Position numbers and translations under genes: made by a program. From the NCBI GenBank assembly GCA_964436125.1, contig CAYTBT010000032.1:1-32931 (forward strand): a DNA stretch of 32,931 nucleotides. The letters run 5' to 3'. Below, in pieces: positions 25,871 through 32,931 of this stretch. This DNA is from CAYRFF01 sp964436125 (lineage in GTDB: Bacteria > Bacteroidota > Bacteroidia > Chitinophagales > Saprospiraceae). How positions within the stretch are numbered: position 1 is the first letter of the stretch; each line of letters starts with the position of its first letter. The notes under the pieces were generated by a model. The model did not search any database. It was not told the DNA's origin and saw nothing but the letters and a program-made list of their open reading frames with translations.

Positions 25871-28800
25871 TTAGTTGTCAAAAGGATTCCACTTGTCAAA
25901 TTTGTCTTTGATATTTTTAATTTCCTCTTCTGCCTTTTTCTTAGTTTTATTTATTTCCTCTTGAACCCCATTTTTATTTGAATCTTTCTTTCCGGTAAGA
26001 AGCTCTTTTGCTTTTTGTCGGGCTGCTTCCTTGGCGGCTTGTTTCAAGGAGTCCATGCGTCGTTTAGCTTTGTTTCGTAGTCGTTCTTTTTCTTTTTTAA
26101 TTGCATTTTTCAAGGAATCTTGAACTTTTTTAGTTTCTTCTTTTATTTCCTCTTGAATGGATTCTTTTACGGATTTGCCACCGATATTTTTTAATTGTAA
26201 GCCGACTTTGGGGTTCTTAATAGAGCCATTGAGGAGGATATCGACATAGACATAGTCCCCGGCATCGAGATTTAAACCATACTGTTGTGCTTGAGCACTT
26301 ACCCAGTTTATTCCTTTGTTAATATTTGCGGTAGCGGCATTTTTATTGAGCCATTCACACGGAATCTTGGCCGCGATAGTATAATCGAGATGCGTGCCGT
26401 CAATCTGTTGTGTACCGTGGACGGTAGCATCGATTTCCTTTAAATGGATGGGAAATGGTTTTACTTTTAAAGCACCGTTGTTAATGTTGATGTAATTCTT
26501 GGTATTGGAGATGTTGATATTCTCCAATGCAGTATTTTTTAACTGCAATTTATCGGCAATTGCACTCAATGGGGCATATTGCTTGATCTGTGCGTTTAAG
26601 GTTTCAACGATACCACTGATATCCAATGAGTTTATAGCCGGCATAAGATCCTTGGTTAAGGAGCCTTTGATCTGGAGACTGGTATTGAAAATACCTTCAA
26701 TAAATTGTGCTATGGGTGCGAGCTTTTTAAATGTGACAATGTACTTATAAGCTTCCGCAAATCCGATATTCTGCATTTTATAATTAAAATCATAAGAAGG
26801 AAGGCTCTTTCCATCGGCCACAAATGTTCCGGAGAGTTGAATGTCTCCATTAAAGAGATTTGCCCGACCGGAATTGATTATCAATTCTTGATCGGATAAG
26901 TGGAGGCGTGTATCGAGATTATTCAAGGCATAAGTACCGTAGGAAACCTTGTCTATATCGGCATTAATTTTCAAGTTCATCTGATCGGGTAAACTGAGTA
27001 TGCTAGATTCTGCGGTATCTACTGCGGATTCCCCGCCACTATTCATGTAATCCCATAAATCAAATTTTTCACCGGTAATATCAAGATTTCCATACACGAC
27101 ACCATTCTGTTGATATAAATAAGCCATAATGTCGTGAAGCTCACCACGTACGGTATAAGGATTTCCGAGATAGCCGAAAGTAAGTTTATCCAGGCTAAGA
27201 ACTCCATTTTTTACATCGCCATTGCCCTGTACTCTACTGAGTTCATAGACGTCATAATTCAGTTTATCGGCGGTAAAATCGATAGCCATATCGAGGCGCT
27301 TAAAGAGGGCAGGAACCATGGATTCTTCACCCTTAGCGACATTTGCGGAAGCTGAAGGAGATTCATCGGTCTGATCCATAAATTGATTGACATCGAGGAA
27401 TTGAGAATGGAGTTTTACAGCCCCCTTTAATACAGCATTTTCCTTGAAGTACAGCACGGGTTGTTCCAGGCGTAAACTGCCTGAAAAATCCGACCTTCCC
27501 ACTGCAAGATCGTAAGATTTTATGTCTAGCACCGCATTGCTGATATCTGCTTGAATATCATTGATTTTTACCAGAGGGTATGATTGAGTCTTTATACTCG
27601 CGGATTTAACCGATAGATTACCGTTTATATCGATCTTGTCATAATTTTCAGCGGCGATTGCAGGATAAAACACATCAAATAGGAGGTCGGTACTTATCAT
27701 GCCATTCATCGACTTTACCTCTTCAATAGGAATTGCTGCTGCAAGGGCATTAAGATTCAGGCTACCCTTAATTTCTCCATTGATATGGGGACCGGAGAAT
27801 GGTGATTTCATCGAGAAACGCACTCGTAGCGGCTCTGAATTGCCTAGTCGGAATTGCATGGGATTGACGGAAAGTTCTAGCCTGTCGAGCTCGCCTTCCG
27901 GTTTATGTATCTCAGCACTCAATTGAATATCCTTTATAGTCTTGGGGAGTTGAGGATATTGCAATTGACCGTTGTTGATACTGCAAGTAAAGTCAATTGC
28001 CGGATAAATATCCTTTCTGGTGTCAAGAATGCCATTGATTGAGCCCTGGATAGATAGTTGACCGGAAGATTGAATATTTTTATAGTCTTGCAAATATGTG
28101 TCGGGAATGAAGCTGAGAAGTTGTTTAATATCCGACTTGGTATCCTTGAGTTGCAAGTTGACTTTATAAGCGCTATCGAGTGTAGCAACTTCACCCTTAA
28201 GCTCTGTCTTCAAGTCGGCATATTGTATGGTGGCATCCGATAATTTATAGATCATTTTCTCATTGTCAACCTGAATTATGGCATCAACTTTTAAAGGATA
28301 TGCAGCGTGAAAGTCCAGATCTTTACTGTGATAGATGATGGTGTCAATTGAGCTTTTGGTTGTGAGATCGTATTGCATTGCTGATAGTTCACCGGCACCG
28401 GAATGATTCAGATTTATGACTTCCAGCGAGCTCCCTGTGGTGTGATCGATATAAATCAGATGCCCTTGTTTAATTGCGTATTGATCGAGACTTAATCGGA
28501 GTGACGATCCGGTCTGAGAGCTATCAGATTGAAGATTCGGTGCATTGAGAAACACGTCCCAGTTGCTTGTAGAATCTTCATACACCTCATAGAGGATAAA
28601 GGGCTTGATGAGCTTAAACGAGTGGATGCGCAGTGCTTCAGTTGAGCTCCACAAGCTATAGAAATCAACGGCAATATCAAGCTCTTGAAGCTTGGCGAGG
28701 TCGGCTTCTTCGGTACTTACTTGAAGTTGTTCTATGCCGAGAGACAATCGAGGAAAATTTCTGAAAATGGAGAGATTTACATCTTCATATTCCATTTCTA

Positions 28801-28939
28801 CTTGATATCCTGTTTCCATTTCATCGACTACAGCGGCAATGATTTTATCCTTCATCATGTAAAGTATTCCGATTGCAATAAGCAGAAGGATGAGTAGAAT
28901 GCCGAGGACTTTTCCCGTTATTTTCAGTACTTTTTTCAT
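25871..28939 (-). CDS. AsmA-family envelope protein
   Basis: The 1,022-residue protein has one N-terminal membrane anchor (about residues 8-28, rich in Leu and Ile). It continues with the AsmA N-terminal pattern: VNLSIFRNFPRLSLGIEQL, then a long beta-rich body with repeated DINGxLSVKSA-type strands and a second AsmA-like region (LSISGSINGILD and GSLTKDLMPAINSLDISG). The last about 100 residues are very rich in Lys, Glu and Ala (ETKKVQDSLKNAIKKEKERL) and should form a charged helical tail ending in KWNPFDN. AsmA/TamB-type proteins form periplasmic bridges thought to carry phospholipid between the membranes or to affect outer-membrane assembly. Length fits other Bacteroidota members. It is monocistronic, with divergent spacing to the next gene. 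Two copies of the 12-bp word lie within it, in opposite orientations. Confidence 0.88.
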   Translation of the reverse strand: MKKVLKITGKVLGILLILLLIAIGILYMMKDKIIAAVVDEMETGYQVEMEYEDVNLSIFRNFPRLSLGIEQLQVSTEEADLAKLQELDIAVDFYSLWSSTEALRIHSFKLIKPFILYEVYEDSTSNWDVFLNAPNLQSDSSQTGSSLRLSLDQYAIKQGHLIYIDHTTGSSLEVINLNHSGAGELSAMQYDLTTKSSIDTIIYHSKDLDFHAAYPLKVDAIIQVDNEKMIYKLSDATIQYADLKTELKGEVATLDSAYKVNLQLKDTKSDIKQLLSFIPDTYLQDYKNIQSSGQLSIQGSINGILDTRKDIYPAIDFTCSINNGQLQYPQLPKTIKDIQLSAEIHKPEGELDRLELSVNPMQFRLGNSEPLRVRFSMKSPFSGPHINGEIKGSLNLNALAAAIPIEEVKSMNGMISTDLLFDVFYPAIAAENYDKIDINGNLSVKSASIKTQSYPLVKINDIQADISNAVLDIKSYDLAVGRSDFSGSLRLEQPVLYFKENAVLKGAVKLHSQFLDVNQFMDQTDESPSASANVAKGEESMVPALFKRLDMAIDFTADKLNYDVYELSRVQGNGDVKNGVLSLDKLTFGYLGNPYTVRGELHDIMAYLYQQNGVVYGNLDITGEKFDLWDYMNSGGESAVDTAESSILSLPDQMNLKINADIDKVSYGTYALNNLDTRLHLSDQELIINSGRANLFNGDIQLSGTFVADGKSLPSYDFNYKMQNIGFAEAYKYIVTFKKLAPIAQFIEGIFNTSLQIKGSLTKDLMPAINSLDISGIVETLNAQIKQYAPLSAIADKLQLKNTALENINISNTKNYININNGALKVKPFPIHLKEIDATVHGTQQIDGTHLDYTIAAKIPCEWLNKNAATANINKGINWVSAQAQQYGLNLDAGDYVYVDILLNGSIKNPKVGLQLKNIGGKSVKESIQEEIKEETKKVQDSLKNAIKKEKERLRNKAKRRMDSLKQAAKEAARQKAKELLTGKKDSNKNGVQEEINKTKKKAEEEIKNIKDKFDKWNPFDN
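26751..26762 (+). repeat. Copy 7 of the 12-bp word GCTTMCGCAAAT
   Basis: Exact GCTTCCGCAAAT on the plus strand within the minus-strand AsmA-like gene, so the coding sense reads the reverse complement (Gly-Phe-Ala-Glu-Ala). Confidence 0.8.
27341..27352 (-). repeat. Copy 8 of the 12-bp word GCTTMCGCAAAT
   Basis: The plus strand reads ATTTGCGGAAGC. In the coding sense of the AsmA-like gene the word reads Ala-Ser-Ala-Asn. With copy 7 this puts both orientations in one gene. Confidence 0.8.
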
Positions 28940-29169
28940 GGATTCACTAGATTATCATTACGTAAGTGTAGTAAAATTAAAACGATTTATCCGTATTATT
29001 TCAAAATTCTTGTGTTTTCTGTGTAAGATGTATGCTTCAGCAATAAAAAATAGACAATTCACAGGGTCATCCTACGCCTCCGAGTAGAAGTATTCTGCAT
29101 AATTATTAAGCCTTCCGTGCCGGAAAAGCTTAATTTATCATATAAAACGGATTATCGGCTCCAGAAGTT

Positions 29170-30597
29170 ATGTTTTGTCTAGAAATTCTCGCCCCAATAG
29201 GTATAAAATCATATCTTGCATCTGTGAATGATAAATCTACATATCTTGAGATATCTTCTTTTTCTCTGACTTATAAGACGATGCCTTACGGCAAATATCG
29301 GGACGCTATTCCTATATTAAAGGGGATAAATTGTCGCTTTTATCCGGGACATATATATGGTATCATCGGTTATACCGCTTGTGGAAAATCGACGCTTTTG
29401 AGACAGATAGCCGGCCTGAACGATCCGGAGTTAATAGAAAGTGCCGGGCATATATTGATTCCGGACGGATGGAGGACCGTGTACTTATTTCAGCAACCTT
29501 CAACGACATTTAATCCATTGCTTTCTATAGAAGCTCACTTAATGGAATGCTATGGAGGAAATAGCTTGAGTCAAGCGGAAAAGAAGCATGTGAATGATCT
29601 GTTGAAACGCTATAAACTCTGTGAGATAGGGGATAGGAAATTAAGATCAAGACCAAGTGCTTTCAGTGTGGGGGAGTTGCAGCGTTATTTATGGGTGATG
29701 ACCATTGCATCTGCACCGGAGCTCATATTGCTCGATGAAGCATTTGCTCATGTGGATTCTGATACGGTTGAAAGCTTTGTTGCTGATTTGCGGAAGCTGG
29801 CTGATGATGGTTGCCTTATAATTATTGCATCACATCTGAGGGAATTGATATATACAATATGTGATACAACTTATGAACTGGTCCATGGGAGATTGAGGGA
29901 ATATGAAGCGATAAATACAGTGCTTATTCCTGAAAAACAGTCCGTGAAGAGTCGGGAACGAGCAGTACTTGAAATACGAGATTTATCCTATCAACGAGAG
30001 GGAGAATTTTATCTTTTCCAAGGAATAGACATGGAAATCTATCCTGGGGAAACCGTCGGTTTATACGGTGATTCAGGTGTCGGAAAGTCAACACTTGCTC
30101 AGATTATAGCAGGAAGGATAAAGAACTACAAGGGGGAAATTTATTATAATGGACGACTCGGCTTGAGCAAGAAGCGAGTTGAGCGAGCAGGAGTAGTGCA
30201 GTACCTTCCTCAGAATCCCGTCCATCTTTTTCCACCGGAAAAGCGTATATTAACACTTATCAGAGAACTTGTAGAGCTGCATCACATTGAGCTTGAGTAT
30301 CTTCAGTATAAGCAATACCTTTTTCCCGATATCGCTTCAATCGAGCAGAAAAAAGTTGTGGAATTAAGTGGTGGACAACGACAGATCTTGCTCTTTTTTA
30401 TGGCTGTACTGGTGAATCCCTCTTTATTACTTATCGACGAGAATTTTACTGCAATGGATCCGGAACTCATGATGAAAATATGGAAGGCGGTATGCGACTG
30501 GCAAGAGAAATACAGTGTCGGGATTTTATTGATATCGCATAGAAAAGAGCAACTAGAGTGGATGTGCAATCGAAGTATTTTTATGAAAAATGGATAA
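29170..30597 (+). CDS. Tandem-domain ABC ATPase (two fused nucleotide-binding domains, Opp/Dpp-like)
   Basis: The 475-residue protein is two ABC ATPase domains in one chain. Domain 1: Walker A GYTACGKST (67-75), a Q-loop FQQPSTTFNP (107-116) much like the FQ-P-TSLNP of oligopeptide/nickel importers, a degenerate signature FSVGE (165-169), Walker B LILLDE (185-190) and His222. Domain 2: Walker A GDSGVGKST (300-308), a canonical LSGGQ (399-403), Walker B LLLIDE (419-424) and His457. No membrane helices are present and no permease gene is adjacent, so the transported substrate and partner are unknown. ECF-type or peptide/metal import are alternatives. The N-terminal about 25 residues before YLEISSFSLTY are unusual, so the true start may lie a few codons downstream of the ATG used. 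Confidence 0.82.
   Translation: MFCLEILAPIGIKSYLASVNDKSTYLEISSFSLTYKTMPYGKYRDAIPILKGINCRFYPGHIYGIIGYTACGKSTLLRQIAGLNDPELIESAGHILIPDGWRTVYLFQQPSTTFNPLLSIEAHLMECYGGNSLSQAEKKHVNDLLKRYKLCEIGDRKLRSRPSAFSVGELQRYLWVMTIASAPELILLDEAFAHVDSDTVESFVADLRKLADDGCLIIIASHLRELIYTICDTTYELVHGRLREYEAINTVLIPEKQSVKSRERAVLEIRDLSYQREGEFYLFQGIDMEIYPGETVGLYGDSGVGKSTLAQIIAGRIKNYKGEIYYNGRLGLSKKRVERAGVVQYLPQNPVHLFPPEKRILTLIRELVELHHIELEYLQYKQYLFPDIASIEQKKVVELSGGQRQILLFFMAVLVNPSLLLIDENFTAMDPELMMKIWKAVCDWQEKYSVGILLISHRKEQLEWMCNRSIFMKNG
29786..29797 (-). repeat. Copy 9 of the 12-bp word GCTTMCGCAAAT
   Basis: The plus strand reads ATTTGCGGAAGC inside the tandem ABC gene (Asp-Leu-Arg-Lys-Leu), the same frame as the copy in the cyclase gene but a different protein context. 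Confidence 0.8.
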
Positions 30598-30675
30598 AAT
30601 TGTAACAAAAACCTCTTGACTTGCGTATTGTTATTGAGTGCGTGTGTAAAAATATGGACACAAACAGAATAGTGA

Positions 30676-30921
30676 ATGGATAAGCTTATGAAAGAATTAT
30701 TTTTAAAAGTAGTGGTAGTTATAGTATTCGGACTTGGGATTTTCAGTTCGATAAGTCTCAGTAATTTAGCCCAACAGTCATCACATAATAATAATCTTAC
30801 AGAACAGATATCGGACTCAACGACAATTGTAGAAGAGGTTAAATTCATGCCGGATGTCGTGCTTATGAAGCAATTAATCCACAGTGCTCAGAAGGTGTAT
30901 AAAGTAACAACTAGATTTTAA
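30676..30921 (+). CDS. Small single-helix membrane or secreted protein, unknown
   Basis: The 81-residue product has one hydrophobic helix (about residues 8-28, LKVVVVIVFGLGIFSSISL) after a short basic start, followed by a polar region of about 50 residues. The helix may be an uncleaved anchor or a signal peptide. It follows the tandem ABC gene by 78 bases on the same strand and ends only four bases from the convergent fmt gene, which leaves no room for a separate terminator. An internal ATG at codon 5 is an alternative start. No family was recognised, and the gene is less certain than its neighbours. Confidence 0.5.
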   Translation: MDKLMKELFLKVVVVIVFGLGIFSSISLSNLAQQSSHNNNLTEQISDSTTIVEEVKFMPDVVLMKQLIHSAQKVYKVTTRF

Positions 30922-30925
30922 GGGT

Positions 30926-31867
30926 TTAAACACCGAGTTTCTTGATTGCTTCTTGATATCCATTGAGGAAATCATGGATATCCATGCGGCGTTTCCCTTG
31001 TAACTGAACTTTCATAATATTGAGACAAGCATCTTGACACCGGACATATAAGGCTCCATTATGAGCGATAGCGCTTCCGGCTTCCTCTGTTTCAATACAA
31101 TTATCCTCTACAATCTCAGCCTGAAAAATCTTGAACTTTTTACCATGTAATTGAGTCCATGCCCCCGGATATGGCGACATCGCACGGATAAAATCATAGA
31201 CTTGCTGTACCGGTCTATCAAAATCTATTCTAGTGTTTTCTTCATTGAGCTTAGGTGCGGATTTGATTCTTGCGGGATTGCTTTGCTCAGTAGCTGTAAG
31301 ACGCCCTGCCTCAAGTAATTGAAGCGTTTCTAAAACAATATCCGGTCCGGCATCCATCAAGCGATCATGGAGGTCTCCGGCATTGTCAGAGTGGAGTATA
31401 GGTATTTTTTTATGCAGTAAAATATCACCTGTATCGACCTTCTGTTTCAGCTGGAATGTAGTAAGGCCTGTTTCGGTTTCACCATTCACAATTGCCCATT
31501 GAATAGGAGCTGCACCGCGGTAATCGGGTAGTAATGAAGCATGGAGATTAATCGTTCCCATCGGAGGCATATCCCATACAACTCTCGGTAGCATTCTGAA
31601 TGCAACGACGACTTGAATATCGGCTTCAAGCTCTTTAAGCTTTCGCAAAAAAGCTTTACCTTTTAAATTACGCGGTTGTAGAATAGGGACATCGAGGTCT
31701 AGAGCATACTTCTTCACATCGGATAGAATGAGCTTTTTTCGTCCCCTTCCACCGCGGCGATCCGGTGCTGTAACCACAGCTTTTAAAATGTGTGGTGAAC
31801 GCTCAATCGCCTTTAAGACCGGAACTGCAAATTCCGGTGTTCCCATAAAAATAATTTTTAAACTCAT
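30926..31867 (-). CDS. fmt: Methionyl-tRNA formyltransferase
   Basis: The 313-residue enzyme formylates initiator Met-tRNA using 10-formyl-tetrahydrofolate, in the cytosol. The N-terminal hydrolase fold begins LKIIFMGTPEFAVPVL. The catalytic residues are Asn107, His109 (NLHASLLPDYRGAAP, the family signature) and Asp145 (DTGDIL). The C-terminal OB-like domain that binds the tRNA acceptor follows (APKLNEENTRIDF, then SPYPGAWT). Length matches bacterial Fmt. The start is the ATG directly before SLKIIF; a further 17 codons upstream are open but do not fit the family. It is transcribed divergently from the SCP2-like gene. Confidence 0.95.
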   Translation of the reverse strand: MSLKIIFMGTPEFAVPVLKAIERSPHILKAVVTAPDRRGGRGRKKLILSDVKKYALDLDVPILQPRNLKGKAFLRKLKELEADIQVVVAFRMLPRVVWDMPPMGTINLHASLLPDYRGAAPIQWAIVNGETETGLTTFQLKQKVDTGDILLHKKIPILHSDNAGDLHDRLMDAGPDIVLETLQLLEAGRLTATEQSNPARIKSAPKLNEENTRIDFDRPVQQVYDFIRAMSPYPGAWTQLHGKKFKIFQAEIVEDNCIETEEAGSAIAHNGALYVRCQDACLNIMKVQLQGKRRMDIHDFLNGYQEAIKKLGV

Positions 31868-31888
31868 ACAGAATGTTATTTCTTTGTC

Positions 31889-31918
31889 CGAATGTAGTAT
31901 TTTTACTGATGAAAACAA
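31889..31918 (-). promoter_or_regulatory. Candidate Bacteroidota-type promoter for fmt
   Basis: On the minus strand TTG (31916-31918) lies 19 bases before TACATTCG (31889-31896). This matches the -33 TTG and -7 TAnnTTTG pattern of Bacteroidota with one mismatch, and it sits about 20 bases upstream of the fmt ATG. It is supported by pattern and position only. Confidence 0.35.
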
Positions 31919-31924
31919 TAGAAG

Positions 31925-32242
31925 ATGACAGCAAAAGAATTTTTAACAAGCCTTCCCGACCGTGTAAGCACCGATGCTCTTACCGGAAAAGATACAATCT
32001 TTCACTTTAACCTTTCTGGGGATGACGCAACACAGATGACCGTCGCAATTGCCGACGGGAAGATGGAGGTGAAAGAAGGACTACATGGCGATGCAGAATG
32101 TACAGTGAGTGGAAAAGAAAAGAACTTCGTTAAGCTTGTCACCGGTGAATTAAATCCGATGATGGCATTTATGATGGGAAAAATTAAAGCTTCCAATCAA
32201 TCGGCGATGATTAAATACGCCAAGCTCTTCGGTGTCATGTAA
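31925..32242 (+). CDS. SCP2-like sterol/lipid-binding domain protein
   Basis: The 105-residue single-domain protein matches small bacterial SCP2-type proteins. It has an N-terminal helix (AKEFLTSLPDRV), beta strands (TIFHFNLSGDD, MTVAIADGKMEVKEG), the DAECTVSGKEKNFVKLVTGELNPMMAFMMGKIKASN core and a final helix ending in LFGVM. The family binds acyl chains or other hydrophobic ligands in the cytosol; the ligand here is unknown. It is transcribed divergently from fmt, with 57 bases between the starts. Confidence 0.85.
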   Translation: MTAKEFLTSLPDRVSTDALTGKDTIFHFNLSGDDATQMTVAIADGKMEVKEGLHGDAECTVSGKEKNFVKLVTGELNPMMAFMMGKIKASNQSAMIKYAKLFGVM

Positions 32243-32801
32243 GAAAAATGTGACTTGAGATATTTTTGAGATTATAGAATTTTATTATATGATAGTAATA
32301 TGAGCACTTCTAGAGAGGGGGTAAATCGGTGGTGCAAATATGTGTATAAAAAGACGAAGTAAAATTTTTACAAGACGCAAATATAATCGTACATTGCAGG
32401 TCGAGTCTGAATTGAAGCAAAATGGAATCGAGGGGATGCCCTTGAATTATTCTGCTGAAAAAGACAAGTTGTGTATTCATGCTTAATAATGAGTATAGAA
32501 TATATATAAACTAACTTTGATATATAAAATTGAATTAAAATAGTTGATGTTTTATTACTGAAAGAGTAAGACAAATATTTACTTTGTGCCTTCATAATTG
32601 AATGCGGATTCAATTTCTTATAGTTGTATATATTCTGCGAGTGTAATATCATCGGATGCGGTGAAAATTACAGAAATATATACAACGAGTGCAAGGAAAT
32701 ATATAATGATATATTTTCTACCAATAATTAACTTAGGAGTGATAAAGACCAAGTTGCTTCTAGTATTTTGAAATTATAATCAATAACCAATTAATTAAAT
32801 C
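32243..32801. other. Gene-free AT-rich spacer before the last gene
   Basis: No supported gene lies here. A 94-codon minus-strand frame at 32368-32652 is rich in Ile, Tyr, Ser and Asn and looks like chance in AT-rich DNA. The right half contains the leader of the secreted-protein gene at 32802. No hairpin terminator was recognised after the SCP2-like gene. Confidence 0.45.
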
Positions 32802-32931
32802 ATGAGACGAATTAGACTACTCGTCTGCTCGCTGGTGATGTTATCGGGATTTTTCTTTATGACAACACAAGCGGAAGCGCAGACACAGAGCACGTTTACC
32901 GTGCAAGGAGCCAACCAGGGCGGAGCGAATA
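32802..32931 (+). CDS. Secreted protein, 5' part only
   Basis: 43 codons are visible before the window ends. A signal peptide is clear: a basic start (MRRIR), a hydrophobic core (LLVCSLVMLSGFFFM) and a likely cleavage after AEA near residue 25, giving QTQSTFTVQG. What follows (TVQGANQGGAN) is too short to assign. Given the neighbouring T9SS proteins it may be another exported surface protein, but that is a guess. Confidence 0.7.
   Translation, partial: MRRIRLLVCSLVMLSGFFFMTTQAEAQTQSTFTVQGANQGGAN

Noticed and set aside
32368..32652. 94-codon minus-strand frame near the right end
   Set aside because: Rich in Ile, Tyr, Ser and Asn without a recognisable pattern, in a very AT-rich spacer.
1..32931. 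Alternative genetic code with TGA read as Trp or Gly
   Set aside because: Long genes are full of TGG Trp codons and have no internal TGA except at two places, and two genes use TGA as a sensible stop. A reassigned code would show many internal TGAs in AT-rich DNA.

Overview
The window looks like a chromosomal segment of a free-living member of the Bacteroidota, probably a Chitinophagia/Saprospiria-like lineage. The evidence is two giant secreted proteins with type IX secretion (T9SS) C-terminal sorting domains, a short NrdA ending in CxxCEG, a SCP2-like protein, AsmA-like and ABC-2 proteins of Bacteroidota style, low GC, weak Shine-Dalgarno sequences and TAA-rich stops. No rRNA, tRNA, CRISPR array, phage or intact insertion sequence was seen.

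Layout. 1-2100: a small lipoprotein gene with a perfect hairpin behind it, a membrane-protein reading frame broken by one TGA, the C-terminal remnant of a ParD-like antitoxin, and a gene-poor stretch with three DnaA-box-like sites. 2101-4799: nrdB-nrdA (class I ribonucleotide reductase). 4800-16260: two very large repetitive T9SS-exported surface proteins, each with its own hairpin terminator, set in long gene-free spacers. The first has one in-frame TGA exactly where its sister modules carry Trp. 16261-23758: a tight seven-gene operon. 23953-25665: an ABC-2 exporter pair (minus strand). 25871-28939: an AsmA-like envelope protein (minus). 29170-30597: an orphan ABC protein with two fused ATPase domains. 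30676-32242: a small membrane protein, fmt (minus) and a SCP2-like protein. 32802-end: the start of another secreted protein.

The centrepiece is the seven-gene operon. It joins a GNAT-like acyltransferase/methyltransferase fusion, a membrane-anchored SpoIIE-type phosphatase, a HATPase switch kinase, a STAS antagonist, a class III nucleotidyl cyclase, a cyclic-nucleotide-binding patatin phospholipase and an HD phosphohydrolase. By domain logic this is a complete circuit: a partner switch (phosphatase, kinase, STAS), a second-messenger writer (cyclase), a reader/effector (CNB-patatin) and a possible eraser (HD protein), with a lipid-active output. Each family is known. The assembled circuit and its physiological role are inference.

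A second, unexpected signal is at DNA level. The 12-base word GCTTMCGCAAAT (M = A or C) occurs nine times exactly, on both strands, in genes read in different frames and in spacers, where about 0.01 copies are expected by chance. This behaves like a genome-wide DNA signature such as an uptake sequence or a chromosome-organising site, rather than a protein motif. It is absent from the two large surface-protein genes.
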